A stretch of DNA of 64,000 nucleotides from Nitrosomonas ureae (GTDB lineage Bacteria; Pseudomonadota; Gammaproteobacteria; Burkholderiales; Nitrosomonadaceae), in NCBI RefSeq assembly GCF_900108305.1, contig NZ_FNUX01000015.1, positions 1-64,000 on the forward strand, read 5' to 3'. A model generated the notes under the pieces. The model saw nothing but the letters and a program-made list of their open reading frames with translations, did no database searches and was not told the origin of the DNA. Below, in pieces: positions 27,788 through 39,390 of this stretch. Made by a program: the position numbers and the translations under genes. How positions within the stretch are numbered: position 1 is the stretch's first letter; every line of letters starts with the position of its first letter.

Positions 27788-29344
27788 ATGATCCAGAAAT
27801 TGAGCGAACGGCTGCTGCAGGGGAGGAATCTGATCGCGGCAGGTAAATTCAATGAAGCGGATGAGATACTTGGTAAGCTTAAAATCGAGAATCCATTATC
27901 TCAGGACGTTGCCCGCTTATGGTGTTCTTTGGCGATGCGTACCGGACGCACCGCTGAAGTACCGGCTTATGCGGCAGCCATTTATGACCATGTGCAGGGT
28001 GATTTTTATAAAGCGCATTGGGCGCATGTGCTGGGAACCGCAAGTTTTATTTTGCTGGATCTGTCAGCGTCGCAAGTACATTTTACAACCGCTTTAAATC
28101 ATTTAATGGCGCTGGCTAAATCCGGGAAAATTCCGCCGCAAAAGGAAAAAACCAAACAGTCACAAACCGGGACGAATGTTTTTTCCTCGGGTGAAGCGGA
28201 AAAATTGTTGTGGACCACCTGCGCGAAATTAGCTCGATTGGATATTCCCGCATTTCCGTTTGCGGGTACTCTGCTGGGTTTAGTGCGTAACGGCGGTTTA
28301 TTGGATTTTGATAAAGACATCGATATCGCGGTGCAAATGCAATCCTGGGATGCCTGTTGCATTGCATTGGAGCAAGCAGGGTGGGAGAAGGTGCCGATGC
28401 GCATCGAATATGCCAATTATCGTGATTATGTGCATCCGGAATTGGGAATCACGTTGGATGTGTGCGGTTTGCAAGATAGAGGGAAGCAAATTGTGGGTGG
28501 CTTTGCCTTGCCTGGTCATCCGGATGACTATCAACGCGTATCGGTCTTTCCTAAATTTGATTTGATCCGGAGAGATACTGATTATGGGACTGCTTGGTTT
28601 CCACGTCAGCCGGAAAAGATTCTGCGGGCATTTTATGGCGATTGGCGCACGCCCAATCCTAATTGGGATACTGTGGTGTCTGCGCTCAATCTGGAGAATT
28701 TTACTTTGCTGGTGCGTTGCTACGCGTATCACCGGTTGATACAACACTGGTTGCTGGGAAACCTGACCAAAGCATGGTGTTATGCGCACCAAATTGTATT
28801 GAAAGACCCCGATGATGTCCTCGCATTGCGTGGCCGTCAATGGATGGAACGCGCGATGGTGCGTTTAAACCGTGAAATTCCGGTGTGGCCGAAGAATCAA
28901 TTACAGAGACGCATCTATACGCGCATGGTAGCTGATTTATTTCACGAGGGGCATATCAATTTTTTGCGGGCGGCACGTGCATTGGGTACGCATTTGACGG
29001 TCTGTGTGGTGTCTGACGAGCGCGTGATGGAAAACAAAGGAAAATTACCGGTTATGAAGCAGGCAGAACGGGCTGCGGTTGTGGCTGCCTGCAAATATGT
29101 CGATGCCGTTATGACGGAAACCCCGCCGGGGGTTACGCCGGAATATATGCTGCGGAACGGTTTCGATATTTATACTTTCGCTTGCGCTTCGGAACAGGAG
29201 CGCCAGGAGAAATATAAACTATGTCACATGTTGCCGGCCGGGATGATTCAGGAATTGTCCTATACCCCCGGTATTTCAACTTCTGACTTAGTCATGCGCA
29301 TTCGGGAAGGTGCGGGGAGAAAACATACCGATGCAAAGAATTGA
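27788..29344 (+). CDS. LicD-type transferase fused to a phosphoethanolamine/phosphocholine cytidylyltransferase
   Basis: A 518-residue cytosolic protein with three parts. Residues ~1-110 are helical and TPR-like. Residues ~150-310 form a LicD-family nucleotidyltransferase fold (AGTLLGLVRNGGLLDFDKDI, Asp173-Asp179 metal cluster), the family that transfers phosphocholine to glycans. Residues ~370-518 form a cytidylyltransferase of the CCT/ECT type: HxGH as HEGH at 386-389, MKQAERAAVVAACKYVD, and GISTS within YTPGISTS (492-499), equivalent to RTEGISTS. So one chain may both make a CDP-alcohol and transfer the phospho-alcohol. The partner glycan is unknown. No strong ribosome binding site. Confidence 0.8.
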   Translation: MIQKLSERLLQGRNLIAAGKFNEADEILGKLKIENPLSQDVARLWCSLAMRTGRTAEVPAYAAAIYDHVQGDFYKAHWAHVLGTASFILLDLSASQVHFTTALNHLMALAKSGKIPPQKEKTKQSQTGTNVFSSGEAEKLLWTTCAKLARLDIPAFPFAGTLLGLVRNGGLLDFDKDIDIAVQMQSWDACCIALEQAGWEKVPMRIEYANYRDYVHPELGITLDVCGLQDRGKQIVGGFALPGHPDDYQRVSVFPKFDLIRRDTDYGTAWFPRQPEKILRAFYGDWRTPNPNWDTVVSALNLENFTLLVRCYAYHRLIQHWLLGNLTKAWCYAHQIVLKDPDDVLALRGRQWMERAMVRLNREIPVWPKNQLQRRIYTRMVADLFHEGHINFLRAARALGTHLTVCVVSDERVMENKGKLPVMKQAERAAVVAACKYVDAVMTETPPGVTPEYMLRNGFDIYTFACASEQERQEKYKLCHMLPAGMIQELSYTPGISTSDLVMRIREGAGRKHTDAKN

Positions 29345-29444
29345 CTGCATACCTCAGAATAGAAGCTGAAATATCGTTGTATTAGTTCCTTGTGCCGGAA
29401 AGGCAACATCATAGTATGGCATTTTCCAAAAATCAGGATGTTGG

Positions 29445-30623
29445 ATGATGCGCAAACTTGATATTAAAGACGTTAATCGCCGCAGGTTTCTGCAATACGG
29501 TTTTATGGGATTGGGTGCATTTTTTGGCAATATTTTGTTACCATCACCTGCCAGAGCTGCGGCTTCTTCATTGTTATCCCTGGGAAACCTGGGGCCAGCA
29601 GATGCTAATGGGATATGCTTGCCTCCGGGTTTTACTTCTCGTGTTGTGGCATATTCAGGGCAAAAACTTTTTAATTATACCTGGCATGATGCTCCAGATG
29701 GCGGTGCTGTTTTTCGTATGGTGAATGGTGGTTGGATTTATGTTTCCAACAGTGAGATTGATCATGGCGGCGGCGGTGTCGGCGCTTTACGCTTCAATCC
29801 GCTGGGAGAGGTTATTGATGCATATTCCATATTAAATCAGACGGACCGTAATTGTTCCGGTGGCAAGACGCCGTGGTGGACATGGTTATCATGCGAAGAA
29901 GTCGATAGAGGAATGGTATGGGAATGCGATCCATCCGGGAAAAGGGCCGCGCAACCCAGAAGCGCTTTAGGTTTATTCCGGCACGAAGCGATTGCCGTGG
30001 ATTTCGCACGAAAACAAATTTATCTGACCGAAGATGAGCCGAATGGTTGTCTTTATCGCTATACCGCTGATACCTTTGATGCGAAAGGAAATCCCAATCT
30101 TGATCATGGCATTTTGGAGGTTGCGGAAGTAATTGATAAAAGCACTGGAGCCGTGCATTGGCATGCTGTGCCCGACCCATTGGCGACCTCGTTATCTACG
30201 CGAAAACAAGTCGCTGCCAGTACCTCTTTTAATGGTGGGGAAGGTATCTGGTACCGATGGGGAATCGTCTATTTCTCAACCAAAGGAGATAATCGCGTTT
30301 GGGCCTATGATGTTCTAAAACAATCCTTGAGGATTATTTATGATGCTTCATTGTATCTAGATCCCATACTGACCGGAGTAGACAGTATCACGAGCAATGC
30401 TGCCGGAGAGTTATTGATTGCTGAAGATGGCGGGAATATGCAACTTGTTGCTTTGGCGGAAGGTAAAGTGAGACCTATATTGCAAATCGTAAATCAGGAT
30501 GGTTCCGAGATAACCGGACCTGCTTTTAGTCCGGATGGATCACGCTTATATTTTAGTTCTATACGCGGCAAGACCGGATTGCTTAAGGATGGCATAACCT
30601 ATGAAATCACAGGGCCATTCTAA
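29445..30623 (+). CDS. PhoX-like protein (DUF839), Tat-exported
   Basis: A 392-residue protein with a Tat signal (NRRRFLQYGFMGLGAFFG, cleavage near ARAAA). The mature part is a beta-propeller-like fold with PhoX-family blocks: TWLSCEEVDRG, GLFRHEAIAVDFARKQIYLTED, ADGEGG-like ITSNAAGELLIAEDGGN and FSPDGSRLYFSS. PhoX enzymes are periplasmic calcium/iron phosphatases; this is shorter than classical PhoX, so phosphatase activity is a guess. ATG at 29445 and at 29448 are both possible. It lies 100 bp after the LicD fusion, same strand. Confidence 0.82.
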   Translation: MMRKLDIKDVNRRRFLQYGFMGLGAFFGNILLPSPARAAASSLLSLGNLGPADANGICLPPGFTSRVVAYSGQKLFNYTWHDAPDGGAVFRMVNGGWIYVSNSEIDHGGGGVGALRFNPLGEVIDAYSILNQTDRNCSGGKTPWWTWLSCEEVDRGMVWECDPSGKRAAQPRSALGLFRHEAIAVDFARKQIYLTEDEPNGCLYRYTADTFDAKGNPNLDHGILEVAEVIDKSTGAVHWHAVPDPLATSLSTRKQVAASTSFNGGEGIWYRWGIVYFSTKGDNRVWAYDVLKQSLRIIYDASLYLDPILTGVDSITSNAAGELLIAEDGGNMQLVALAEGKVRPILQIVNQDGSEITGPAFSPDGSRLYFSSIRGKTGLLKDGITYEITGPF

Positions 30624-30695
30624 AGCAATCCTCATTTCCTTAAATACTTCCGGTTTCTCTGGGAAAACGATAAATTACCGATATTGCATTGATTG

Positions 30696-31313
30696 TTAGC
30701 GTACCAGATTCGTGAAAGATCCAGCAGATGGAGGCGATGCCAGATCGGTTCTTTTGAATTTAAATAAAAATAGTACGGTATGCATATTAAAATGGGTATC
30801 AGCTATAAACGGTGGAGTTGTACCTACGAAGCGACCGGAGGGCATCTCAAAGATATCTAAATGAAACCGAGCATACCCTGTTTGTGAATCTGCTTCATAA
30901 AACGAAAGTTTGGGTAATGCAATGGGGATTAAGGTCGCAGCAATCGGAGGAATCCCAAAAAAAGTATTACTATATTCCGTTCCTAAAGAGTCGACTATAA
31001 CATTTATGCGATAGGTGGCAGACTCGTCTTGTGCGATATAACCTTGTTGTCCTAGCCAACCCGCTACAACTCCTTTCACTAAATCCTTATCTCCGCTTAT
31101 TCCGAACATATCCAGTTTAACCACAGAGCCTTGAGGGATAGGTAAAGAAAAATCTGGCGATTTGGCGACACTACGCATCACCGCTTCGCTTATTAATAGC
31201 TGTTCAGTGGCTGTTCTGGCTGAACTGGTTACTTTCTGAGTTGTTGAACATCCTGTTAAAAAGCCTGCTAAAACTAAGCCTAAGCACAGTGTATTAATTA
31301 TTTTTGTCCGCAT
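30696..31313 (-). CDS. Outer-membrane-type lipoprotein, unknown function
   Basis: A 205-residue protein. I use ATG 31313, with AGAGGAAA upstream; the lipobox LTGC (residues 18-21) ends the signal peptide, so Cys21 would be lipidated. The mature protein has no family I recognise. FFGIPPIAATLIPIALPKLSFYEADSQTG is a hydrophobic stretch in the middle. An upstream in-frame ATG at 31355 or 31340 would lengthen the N-region. Convergent with the PhoX-like gene. Confidence 0.7.
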   Translation of the reverse strand: MRTKIINTLCLGLVLAGFLTGCSTTQKVTSSARTATEQLLISEAVMRSVAKSPDFSLPIPQGSVVKLDMFGISGDKDLVKGVVAGWLGQQGYIAQDESATYRINVIVDSLGTEYSNTFFGIPPIAATLIPIALPKLSFYEADSQTGYARFHLDIFEMPSGRFVGTTPPFIADTHFNMHTVLFLFKFKRTDLASPPSAGSFTNLVR

Positions 31314-31363
31314 CAATTGTTTCCTCTTGTATTTATCCATGGATCCCCCGATCATAGCTCGTT

Positions 31364-32479
31364 CTACAGAAAACGCAATAAGCTTTGCGGGTAGTGGTAT
31401 TTCAGTGAACGGTAAACATGGCAGACCGGGTAAAGAATGATCAGCGCCACCAGCGTGATTCCGTAAGTTTGTTCCAGGCTGCCGCGTTCAAACAGGAGTT
31501 TCAGTACGGTCAGCACGCAGAAATGGGCTAGATAAAAGAATAGTGCGGTTTGTCCGAAGACCAGCAAAGGTCCGTTGGGATTGATAGTTCTTTTCATAGA
31601 CTCCAGACGCATTAGCAGTGCCAAAATAATTGTCATTAAACCCAGTTCCAGTAAGATATAAGCGAGACTTGGCGGATATTTGCTGACATGCAGCCACTGT
31701 ATCAACGTATTCCCTTCCAGGTGCATGAACATGTTGCCATAACCATCCAGGCCGCGAATTATTACAAATAAAGTCAACATAAACCAGCCGATGGTCATCA
31801 GCAGGCGTGCAACTGTCCGTAAATCGAATGAGGTTGCGATGAACCATTGGCCGAACACCCAACCCAGGAGCATGATACCCAGCCAAGGTAATGCAGGGTA
31901 CAGCACGGTATAAGCTTCCCCGAATACCGGCGCAAAAGTGATTGCCAGCCAGAAGGGAACCTCACTTCCTGGTTGCCACAGTATCATAAGCAATAATTCA
32001 CTTCCGAGGATGATCAACAATGACAGTAAAAGGGCCATGAGGATTCCAAGCCGCTGTAGAGGAATCATCAACATCATGCTGATGCCGATGGCATAGAGTA
32101 CCTGGAATATAGGTTTGCCAGAAACCAGAGAAAACAAGCATAAATCAATCAAGGTAATAAAAGCGCCCCGAAGCAGTAATTCGCGGTCAATGACCGCACT
32201 ATTGATACCTTGCTGCCGCCGCTGAAAATTACTGATGGCAATGGATGCGCCAGTCAGGAAGATGAAAGTGGGAGCGCAGATGTGAGTGATCCAGCGGGTG
32301 AAAAATTGATCGGAAGCAAATTGTACGCCAGGCTCATACAGCAGAATGGAATCCGCAAAAATCCGATGAGTATTGAAATACCATGAAGCGTGATCCAGCG
32401 CCATCAGTATCATGACAATTCCACGCAACCAATCAATGGCAGCGATGCGTTGTGTGTTTTTATCGAATGAGATAGTCAT
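31364..32479 (-). CDS. Heparan-alpha-glucosaminide acetyltransferase-like membrane protein (DUF1624)
   Basis: A 371-residue polytopic membrane protein with about ten hydrophobic segments. The N-terminal block RIAAIDWLRGIVMILMALDHAS, and APTFIFLTGASIAI, are diagnostic for the HGSNAT-catalytic/DUF1624 family, whose members are acyl-transfer membrane proteins. The bacterial substrate is unknown. I use ATG 32479; a TTG at 32491 is also in frame. It is 50 bp upstream of the lipoprotein gene on the same strand, so they may be cotranscribed. Confidence 0.82.
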   Translation of the reverse strand: MTISFDKNTQRIAAIDWLRGIVMILMALDHASWYFNTHRIFADSILLYEPGVQFASDQFFTRWITHICAPTFIFLTGASIAISNFQRRQQGINSAVIDRELLLRGAFITLIDLCLFSLVSGKPIFQVLYAIGISMMLMIPLQRLGILMALLLSLLIILGSELLLMILWQPGSEVPFWLAITFAPVFGEAYTVLYPALPWLGIMLLGWVFGQWFIATSFDLRTVARLLMTIGWFMLTLFVIIRGLDGYGNMFMHLEGNTLIQWLHVSKYPPSLAYILLELGLMTIILALLMRLESMKRTINPNGPLLVFGQTALFFYLAHFCVLTVLKLLFERGSLEQTYGITLVALIILYPVCHVYRSLKYHYPQSLLRFL

Positions 32480-32741
32480 CGATTCTTGCAAGTAAAATCA
32501 GCTGGACGAAAGGCTCAGTACTAATACATGTTATGGCCATCAAGCGCAACGTTTGAATATTGTTCCTGATACTTGTAATGCTGCAATTAATTATGGCTGG
32601 ATTGTTTCTAACAAGCTCTAAATGAAATTAAAAATTTGGTTAGGCTGCGATCATATTCTTAAAAAATATTAATTCAACAAGGTAAAATCCATTTCCTACT
32701 CCCGTAATTTTAATTATTACTAACTTGCTCTAAAGGATCGA

Positions 32742-33551
32742 ATGAAGGTCAAAATACACGATTTTGTTAAAATTGCAAAAAGCTTAAAATTAGAAGCATG
32801 GCTGTATTACTTTATTTATAGAGGATTCAGACAGATCAGTAAAAAATATGGAGTGCGCATTACAACCAACAATTATGGTTATTACCCGACAAAATTAGAT
32901 GCTGATGATAAATATCAGCTTCAATTGTATGATGAATATATAAATCTTTTGGACGATGAAAATAGTGAACAAGTATTAGAAATCGGTTGCGGTGCTGGTG
33001 GTGGACTGATGCACATGCAATCACGATTACCTAAATCAAATTTCACAGGTCTAGATAGATGTAAAGAAGCAGTAAAAACCTGTAAATATTTTCTTGGGGA
33101 GCAACCAAATAACATCAAGCTATACAGTAGCCTCAAAGACGTTTATGCGGATAGTAAAAAATTTGATGCCGTCATGAGTGTTGAAACAGGTATATACAAA
33201 AATCCCCATATTTTTGATGATATTCATAATTTATTAAATGATAGAGGTATTCTTATCTATTACGATAATATCAACTTTGGTAAGTTAGACAGGATCGTTA
33301 AATCAATTGAATGCCGCGGTTTTAAAATAGATGCTATGAGAGACATTACTGAAAACGTATTTAAGGCATGTGAACACGACACACCAAGACGCCTGGAGAT
33401 TGTAAAAAAATATCTTCCGAAAGTATTAAGACCTTTTAATAACGAAATATTGCGGTATATGTGCGTAAAAGACACTTCGCGTTATAACAATTATAGTATT
33501 GGTAAGAAAAAAGCTTTCATGTTGAAAGCAAGGAAACTGAGGCAGGAATGA
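32742..33551 (+). CDS. SAM-dependent methyltransferase, A+T-rich
   Basis: A 269-residue class I methyltransferase. SAM motif I is VLEIGCGAGGGLMHMQ (~81-96) followed by acidic GLDRCKEAVKTC; the rest of the fold (ILIYYDNINFGK) is present. The C-terminal ~70 residues are basic. The substrate is not evident. The gene and its flanks are visibly richer in A and T than the neighbours, with A/T-ending codons, which suggests recent acquisition. It is alone between a leftward membrane protein and convergent proB. Confidence 0.8.
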   Translation: MKVKIHDFVKIAKSLKLEAWLYYFIYRGFRQISKKYGVRITTNNYGYYPTKLDADDKYQLQLYDEYINLLDDENSEQVLEIGCGAGGGLMHMQSRLPKSNFTGLDRCKEAVKTCKYFLGEQPNNIKLYSSLKDVYADSKKFDAVMSVETGIYKNPHIFDDIHNLLNDRGILIYYDNINFGKLDRIVKSIECRGFKIDAMRDITENVFKACEHDTPRRLEIVKKYLPKVLRPFNNEILRYMCVKDTSRYNNYSIGKKKAFMLKARKLRQE

Positions 33552-33624
33552 CTTTTTCTTCTAAACGTATTAGATATTCCCGAAAGAATGTCAGAACGCC
33601 TTTAAACCCGGGCTAGTAGAAAAT

Positions 33625-33676
33625 CTTGAAAGAGGCTCCGAGGCTTTGCCAAAGGCAAAATGTAGGAGCTCTCAAG
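33625..33676. terminator. Long imperfect hairpin between convergent genes
   Basis: CTTGAAAGAGGCTCC at 33625-33639 pairs imperfectly with GGAGCTCTCAAG at 33665-33676. A tight inner stem, TTGCC-AAA-GGCAA, forms the tip. It sits between the methyltransferase gene and proB, where a bidirectional terminator is expected, but lacks T-runs. It could also be a small repeat element. Confidence 0.4.
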
Positions 33677-33704
33677 TTTGCGTAAACGTGTACTAGTTCA
33701 CAAA

Positions 33705-36233
<2,529 letters not shown>

Positions 36234-36244
36234 TTATCAACTCC

Positions 36245-36556
36245 TTAAGCTGAAATGCCCGTAATTTCTATTTCAGTGTAATTTTGACGGTGACCTTGAT
36301 GCTTTTGATAGTGCTTGCGACGTCGCATCTTGAAGATACGAATCTTGTCGTGCCGTCCTTGACCGAGCACCGTCGCGCTTACTTTGGCGCCATTTACAAG
36401 AGGCGCTCCCACCGATACTTTATCACCATCAGCCACCATTAAGACTTGATCGATAATAAGCTCGCTGCCGTTTTCCGCTTTCAGCTGCTCTACTTTCAAT
36501 TTTTCGCCCACTTGAATTCTATATTGCTTACCGCCGGTTTTTATGACCGCATACAT
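36245..36556 (-). CDS. rplU: 50S ribosomal protein L21
   Basis: A 103-residue bL21: [20 protein letters not shown] and a C-terminal [14 protein letters not shown] block. It is divergent from ispB, a common arrangement in proteobacteria. Confidence 0.97.
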   Translation of the reverse strand: MYAVIKTGGKQYRIQVGEKLKVEQLKAENGSELIIDQVLMVADGDKVSVGAPLVNGAKVSATVLGQGRHDKIRIFKMRRRKHYQKHQGHRQNYTEIEITGISA

Positions 36557-36703
36557 ATCTTAACTCCATACTTCCCTTTTTCAGAACGGCGAATTATACA
36601 TAAATAACCCTTGATTGTGGTGGAAAATTTTTGACAATTTATCATTATGCTTGACACTTGGGTATCGTCATTCCTAACATAGCGTTTTCTACAAGGTAAT
36701 ATT

Positions 36704-37672
36704 GTGTCAATAGAATATATTAGAAGTTTCATTGCTCAAGATATGAGCATTGTTGATGATGTTATCCGGGAAAAATTACATTCCCATGTCCTGCTGATTC
36801 GTCAAGTCAGTGAATATATCATTAATAGCGGTGGCAAACGCTTGCGCCCCGCTTTGGTAATATTGTCCGCGGGTGCTTTTGGCTACTCAGGCAAATTTCA
36901 TTATAACCTGGCAGCTGTTATCGAATTTATTCATACCGCAACACTGCTGCACGATGATGTGGTGGATGAATCGGAATTACGACGAAATAGGGAAACCGCC
37001 AATGCGTTGTTTGGTAACGCAGCTAGTGTCTTAGTAGGGGATTTTCTTTATTCTCGCGCTTTCCAGATGATGGTGGAAGTCGATAATATGCGTGTGATGC
37101 AGGTGCTTGCTGATGCGACCAATACGATTGCCGAAGGTGAGGTTTTACAACTGCTTAATTGCCGCGATCCACAAGTCTCCGAAGAAAATTATCTACAGGT
37201 CATTCGATTTAAAACAGCCAAACTGTTCGAAGCGGCAAGCCGGCTCGGGGCAATACTCGGGAACGCTACATCCGAAGAAGAAAATGCGATGGCAATTTAT
37301 GGTATGCATTTAGGTACCGCGTTTCAGCTCGTAGATGACATGCTCGATTATTCCGGGAATAACCATGATATTGGTAAAAATCTGGGCGATGATTTGACTG
37401 AAGGAAAGCCTACACTGCCTCTGATATATGCCATGCGCATGGGTACACAGGAACAGGCAGATATCATTCGTAAGGCGATCGAAGATGGCGGGAAAGATGG
37501 TTTTCAACCCGTCCTGAATGTAATTCGCCAAACTGCAGCTTTGGAATATGCAAAGAAATGCGCTGAAGCTGAGGTGACAACTGCAGTAGCTGCAATCGCT
37601 ACCTTGCCCGATTCAGAAAATAAAGAATGTCTTTTGCAATTGGCAAGCTTCGCAGTTACGCGCAATCATTAG
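36704..37672 (+). CDS. ispB: Octaprenyl (polyprenyl) diphosphate synthase
   Basis: A 322-residue trans-prenyltransferase that makes the ubiquinone side chain. First Asp-rich motif is LLHDDVVDE (Asp84, Asp85, Asp88) and the second is LVDDMLDY; GGKRLRPAL is also present. The start is GTG; it fits the family N-terminus (SIEYIRSFIAQDM). Divergent from rplU. Confidence 0.94.
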   Translation: MSIEYIRSFIAQDMSIVDDVIREKLHSHVLLIRQVSEYIINSGGKRLRPALVILSAGAFGYSGKFHYNLAAVIEFIHTATLLHDDVVDESELRRNRETANALFGNAASVLVGDFLYSRAFQMMVEVDNMRVMQVLADATNTIAEGEVLQLLNCRDPQVSEENYLQVIRFKTAKLFEAASRLGAILGNATSEEENAMAIYGMHLGTAFQLVDDMLDYSGNNHDIGKNLGDDLTEGKPTLPLIYAMRMGTQEQADIIRKAIEDGGKDGFQPVLNVIRQTAALEYAKKCAEAEVTTAVAAIATLPDSENKECLLQLASFAVTRNH

Positions 37673-37858
37673 GATAATTAAAGTTCGGGCCGGTTATTTC
37701 TATTATTTCTATTGAAGCCGAAATTTCCTGATCTGAGTCATTAGGAATACTCTTCCTGAGAAACACTTGTTATATCAGCTTTCAAGTTGCAGATTCGGTG
37801 GAAGAGGATAACTCTAACCGATGGACGATTAAGGATGCTTATTCATAAAGGATGAAAG

Positions 37859-38491
37859 GTGGCTGATAAAACTATACTTTATTACATCCATGATCCCATG
37901 TGCAGCTGGTGCTACGCATTCAGCCAAAGCTGGGCTGCATTGCAACGGGATTTGCCGCAGGATATTGAGATTGCTTATGTCGTGGGCGGACTTGCACCGG
38001 ATTCCATAGAACCGATGCCGCTCGCAACGCAGAAAATGGTGCAGCAGGCCTGGCAACGCATCGAACAAACCATTCCCGGAGTTCATTTCAATTGGGATTT
38101 CTGGTCGCGCAACACGCCTATCCGCTCAACCTATCCGGCCTGCCGGGCAGTGCTGGCAGCCAAAAGGCAACGCGCGGATGCCGAGGCGGAAATGATTCGC
38201 GCTATTCAGACAGCCTATTATCAACAAGCGAAAAATCCCTCATTGCCGGAGACCTTGCACGCCTGCGCCCGGGAGATCGGACTGGACGCGCAAACCTTTA
38301 TCGACGATTTAACAAGTGCGGCGATAGAAAGTGAGCTACAGCAGCACATTCAACTGGCAAGAAGCATGAATGTCTCTTCATATCCCTCCCTGCGGCTGGC
38401 CCACAACCATGCCGTGCCTCCCATCGCCATCGATTATCTGAATCATCGCGCTATGCTGGATGAGATAAGCGCTACCCAACTCGGAAAGTAG
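37859..38491 (+). CDS. DsbA family protein, FrnE-like
   Basis: A 210-residue cytosolic thioredoxin-fold oxidoreductase with a long helical insertion. The CxxC is DPMCSWCYAF (Cys15-Cys18), as in FrnE/2-hydroxychromene-isomerase-like members. No signal peptide. The start is GTG at 37859 with AAAGG just upstream. Single gene after ispB. Exact substrate unknown. Confidence 0.88.
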   Translation: MADKTILYYIHDPMCSWCYAFSQSWAALQRDLPQDIEIAYVVGGLAPDSIEPMPLATQKMVQQAWQRIEQTIPGVHFNWDFWSRNTPIRSTYPACRAVLAAKRQRADAEAEMIRAIQTAYYQQAKNPSLPETLHACAREIGLDAQTFIDDLTSAAIESELQQHIQLARSMNVSSYPSLRLAHNHAVPPIAIDYLNHRAMLDEISATQLGK

Positions 38492-38696
38492 CCGGGTTTC
38501 TTCATTTCCTGAGATTAGTTCAGATTCATTGTCTTTCAATAACGAGTGGTTAGAATCGTTGCATACGTGATTGAGTCTTTTAGTATGTTTTCTCCTGCTT
38601 CCAGCCTAATCCAATCATAGTTCAAGAAATTAAAGTATTGATGTGCCCTTGTCGTAAAGCAAGGGGGAAATTCATTCAAATTATTCATTAAGATAA

Positions 38697-38711
38697 TGAT
38701 AATAAATATCT
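38697..38711. promoter_or_regulatory. Fur-box-like site upstream of the RTX lipase locus
   Basis: TGATAATAAATATCT matches 12 of 14 fixed positions of the 7-1-7 Fur motif; the overlapping GATAATGATAATAAATATC (38692-38710) matches 17 of 19 positions of the classic GATAATGATAATCATTATC. It lies ~195 bp upstream of the small membrane protein that precedes the giant RTX gene. The rest of the 413-bp gap (38492-38904) shows no gene. Confidence 0.5.
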
Positions 38712-38904
38712 TATGTGATAACCCCCTGGTACTTCTTTTAAAAATATTTTTTACCGTGAAATGAATTAGTCATTAGAGTTATTTAATGAGATATCTATTT
38801 TATTTTCAGTATATGTGGCTCATAAAAACATTTTTATAGTGAGTAAAAATGAATATGGCTACGCGTTGGACTAATTGTCGTCAAATATAAAAGAGACTTC
38901 GTGC

Positions 38905-39390
38905 ATGAGAAAAATTATTTTGTTTTTGCTTGCTTCATTAATTATTTACGCAACTTTCTTTACAGAAAAAGACAGATTGGATAGGGAAGTTGATAGGTTA
39001 TGTGCGATCGATGGCGGTGTGAAAGTGTATGAAACGGTGACATTGCCAGAGTATAGGTTTGATAAACATGGGCAAATAAATTTTTATCGACCTACTCAAG
39101 GTGAGAATGCATTAGGGCAGGAATATATCTTTAAATGGGATAGACACAACTATAAAAAAAGAGATTCAGCACAAGGCCCACAAGAAGTTGCTATTAGGCA
39201 GAATCATTTCAAGATTATCAGAAAATTGGATATGAAATTATTGGGTGAGTTCATTTTATATAGCAGGGTTGGTGGCGATTTGCCAGGACCTTGGGCACCT
39301 TCATCATATCGATGCCCTGGATTGGAAACAAATGAAAATATTTTAATGCACAGAATCTTTGTTAAATCAGGTAGGGAGATTGAGGAATGA
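38905..39390 (+). CDS. Small membrane-anchored protein coupled to the RTX lipase gene
   Basis: A 161-residue protein. I use ATG 38905; an in-frame TTG at 38875 would add ten residues. It has one N-terminal hydrophobic segment (IILFLLASLIIYATFF) then a soluble domain with DRLCAIDGGVKVYETVTLPEY, a block I associate with uncharacterised proteins beside large RTX or lipase genes. There are two cysteines in the soluble part (LCAIDGG and YRCPG). The stop overlaps the start of the RTX gene by 4 bp (ATGA), so the two are translated together. Possible partner, chaperone or immunity protein; the function is unknown. Confidence 0.75.
   Translation: MRKIILFLLASLIIYATFFTEKDRLDREVDRLCAIDGGVKVYETVTLPEYRFDKHGQINFYRPTQGENALGQEYIFKWDRHNYKKRDSAQGPQEVAIRQNHFKIIRKLDMKLLGEFILYSRVGGDLPGPWAPSSYRCPGLETNENILMHRIFVKSGREIEE

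Noticed and set aside
28298..28840. 180-residue open frame opposite the LicD-fusion gene
   Set aside because: Fully antisense to a well-supported coding region; no family pattern.
29812..30180. 122-residue leftward open frame inside the PhoX-like gene
   Set aside because: Antisense to a Tat-exported protein with clear family blocks; no start signals.
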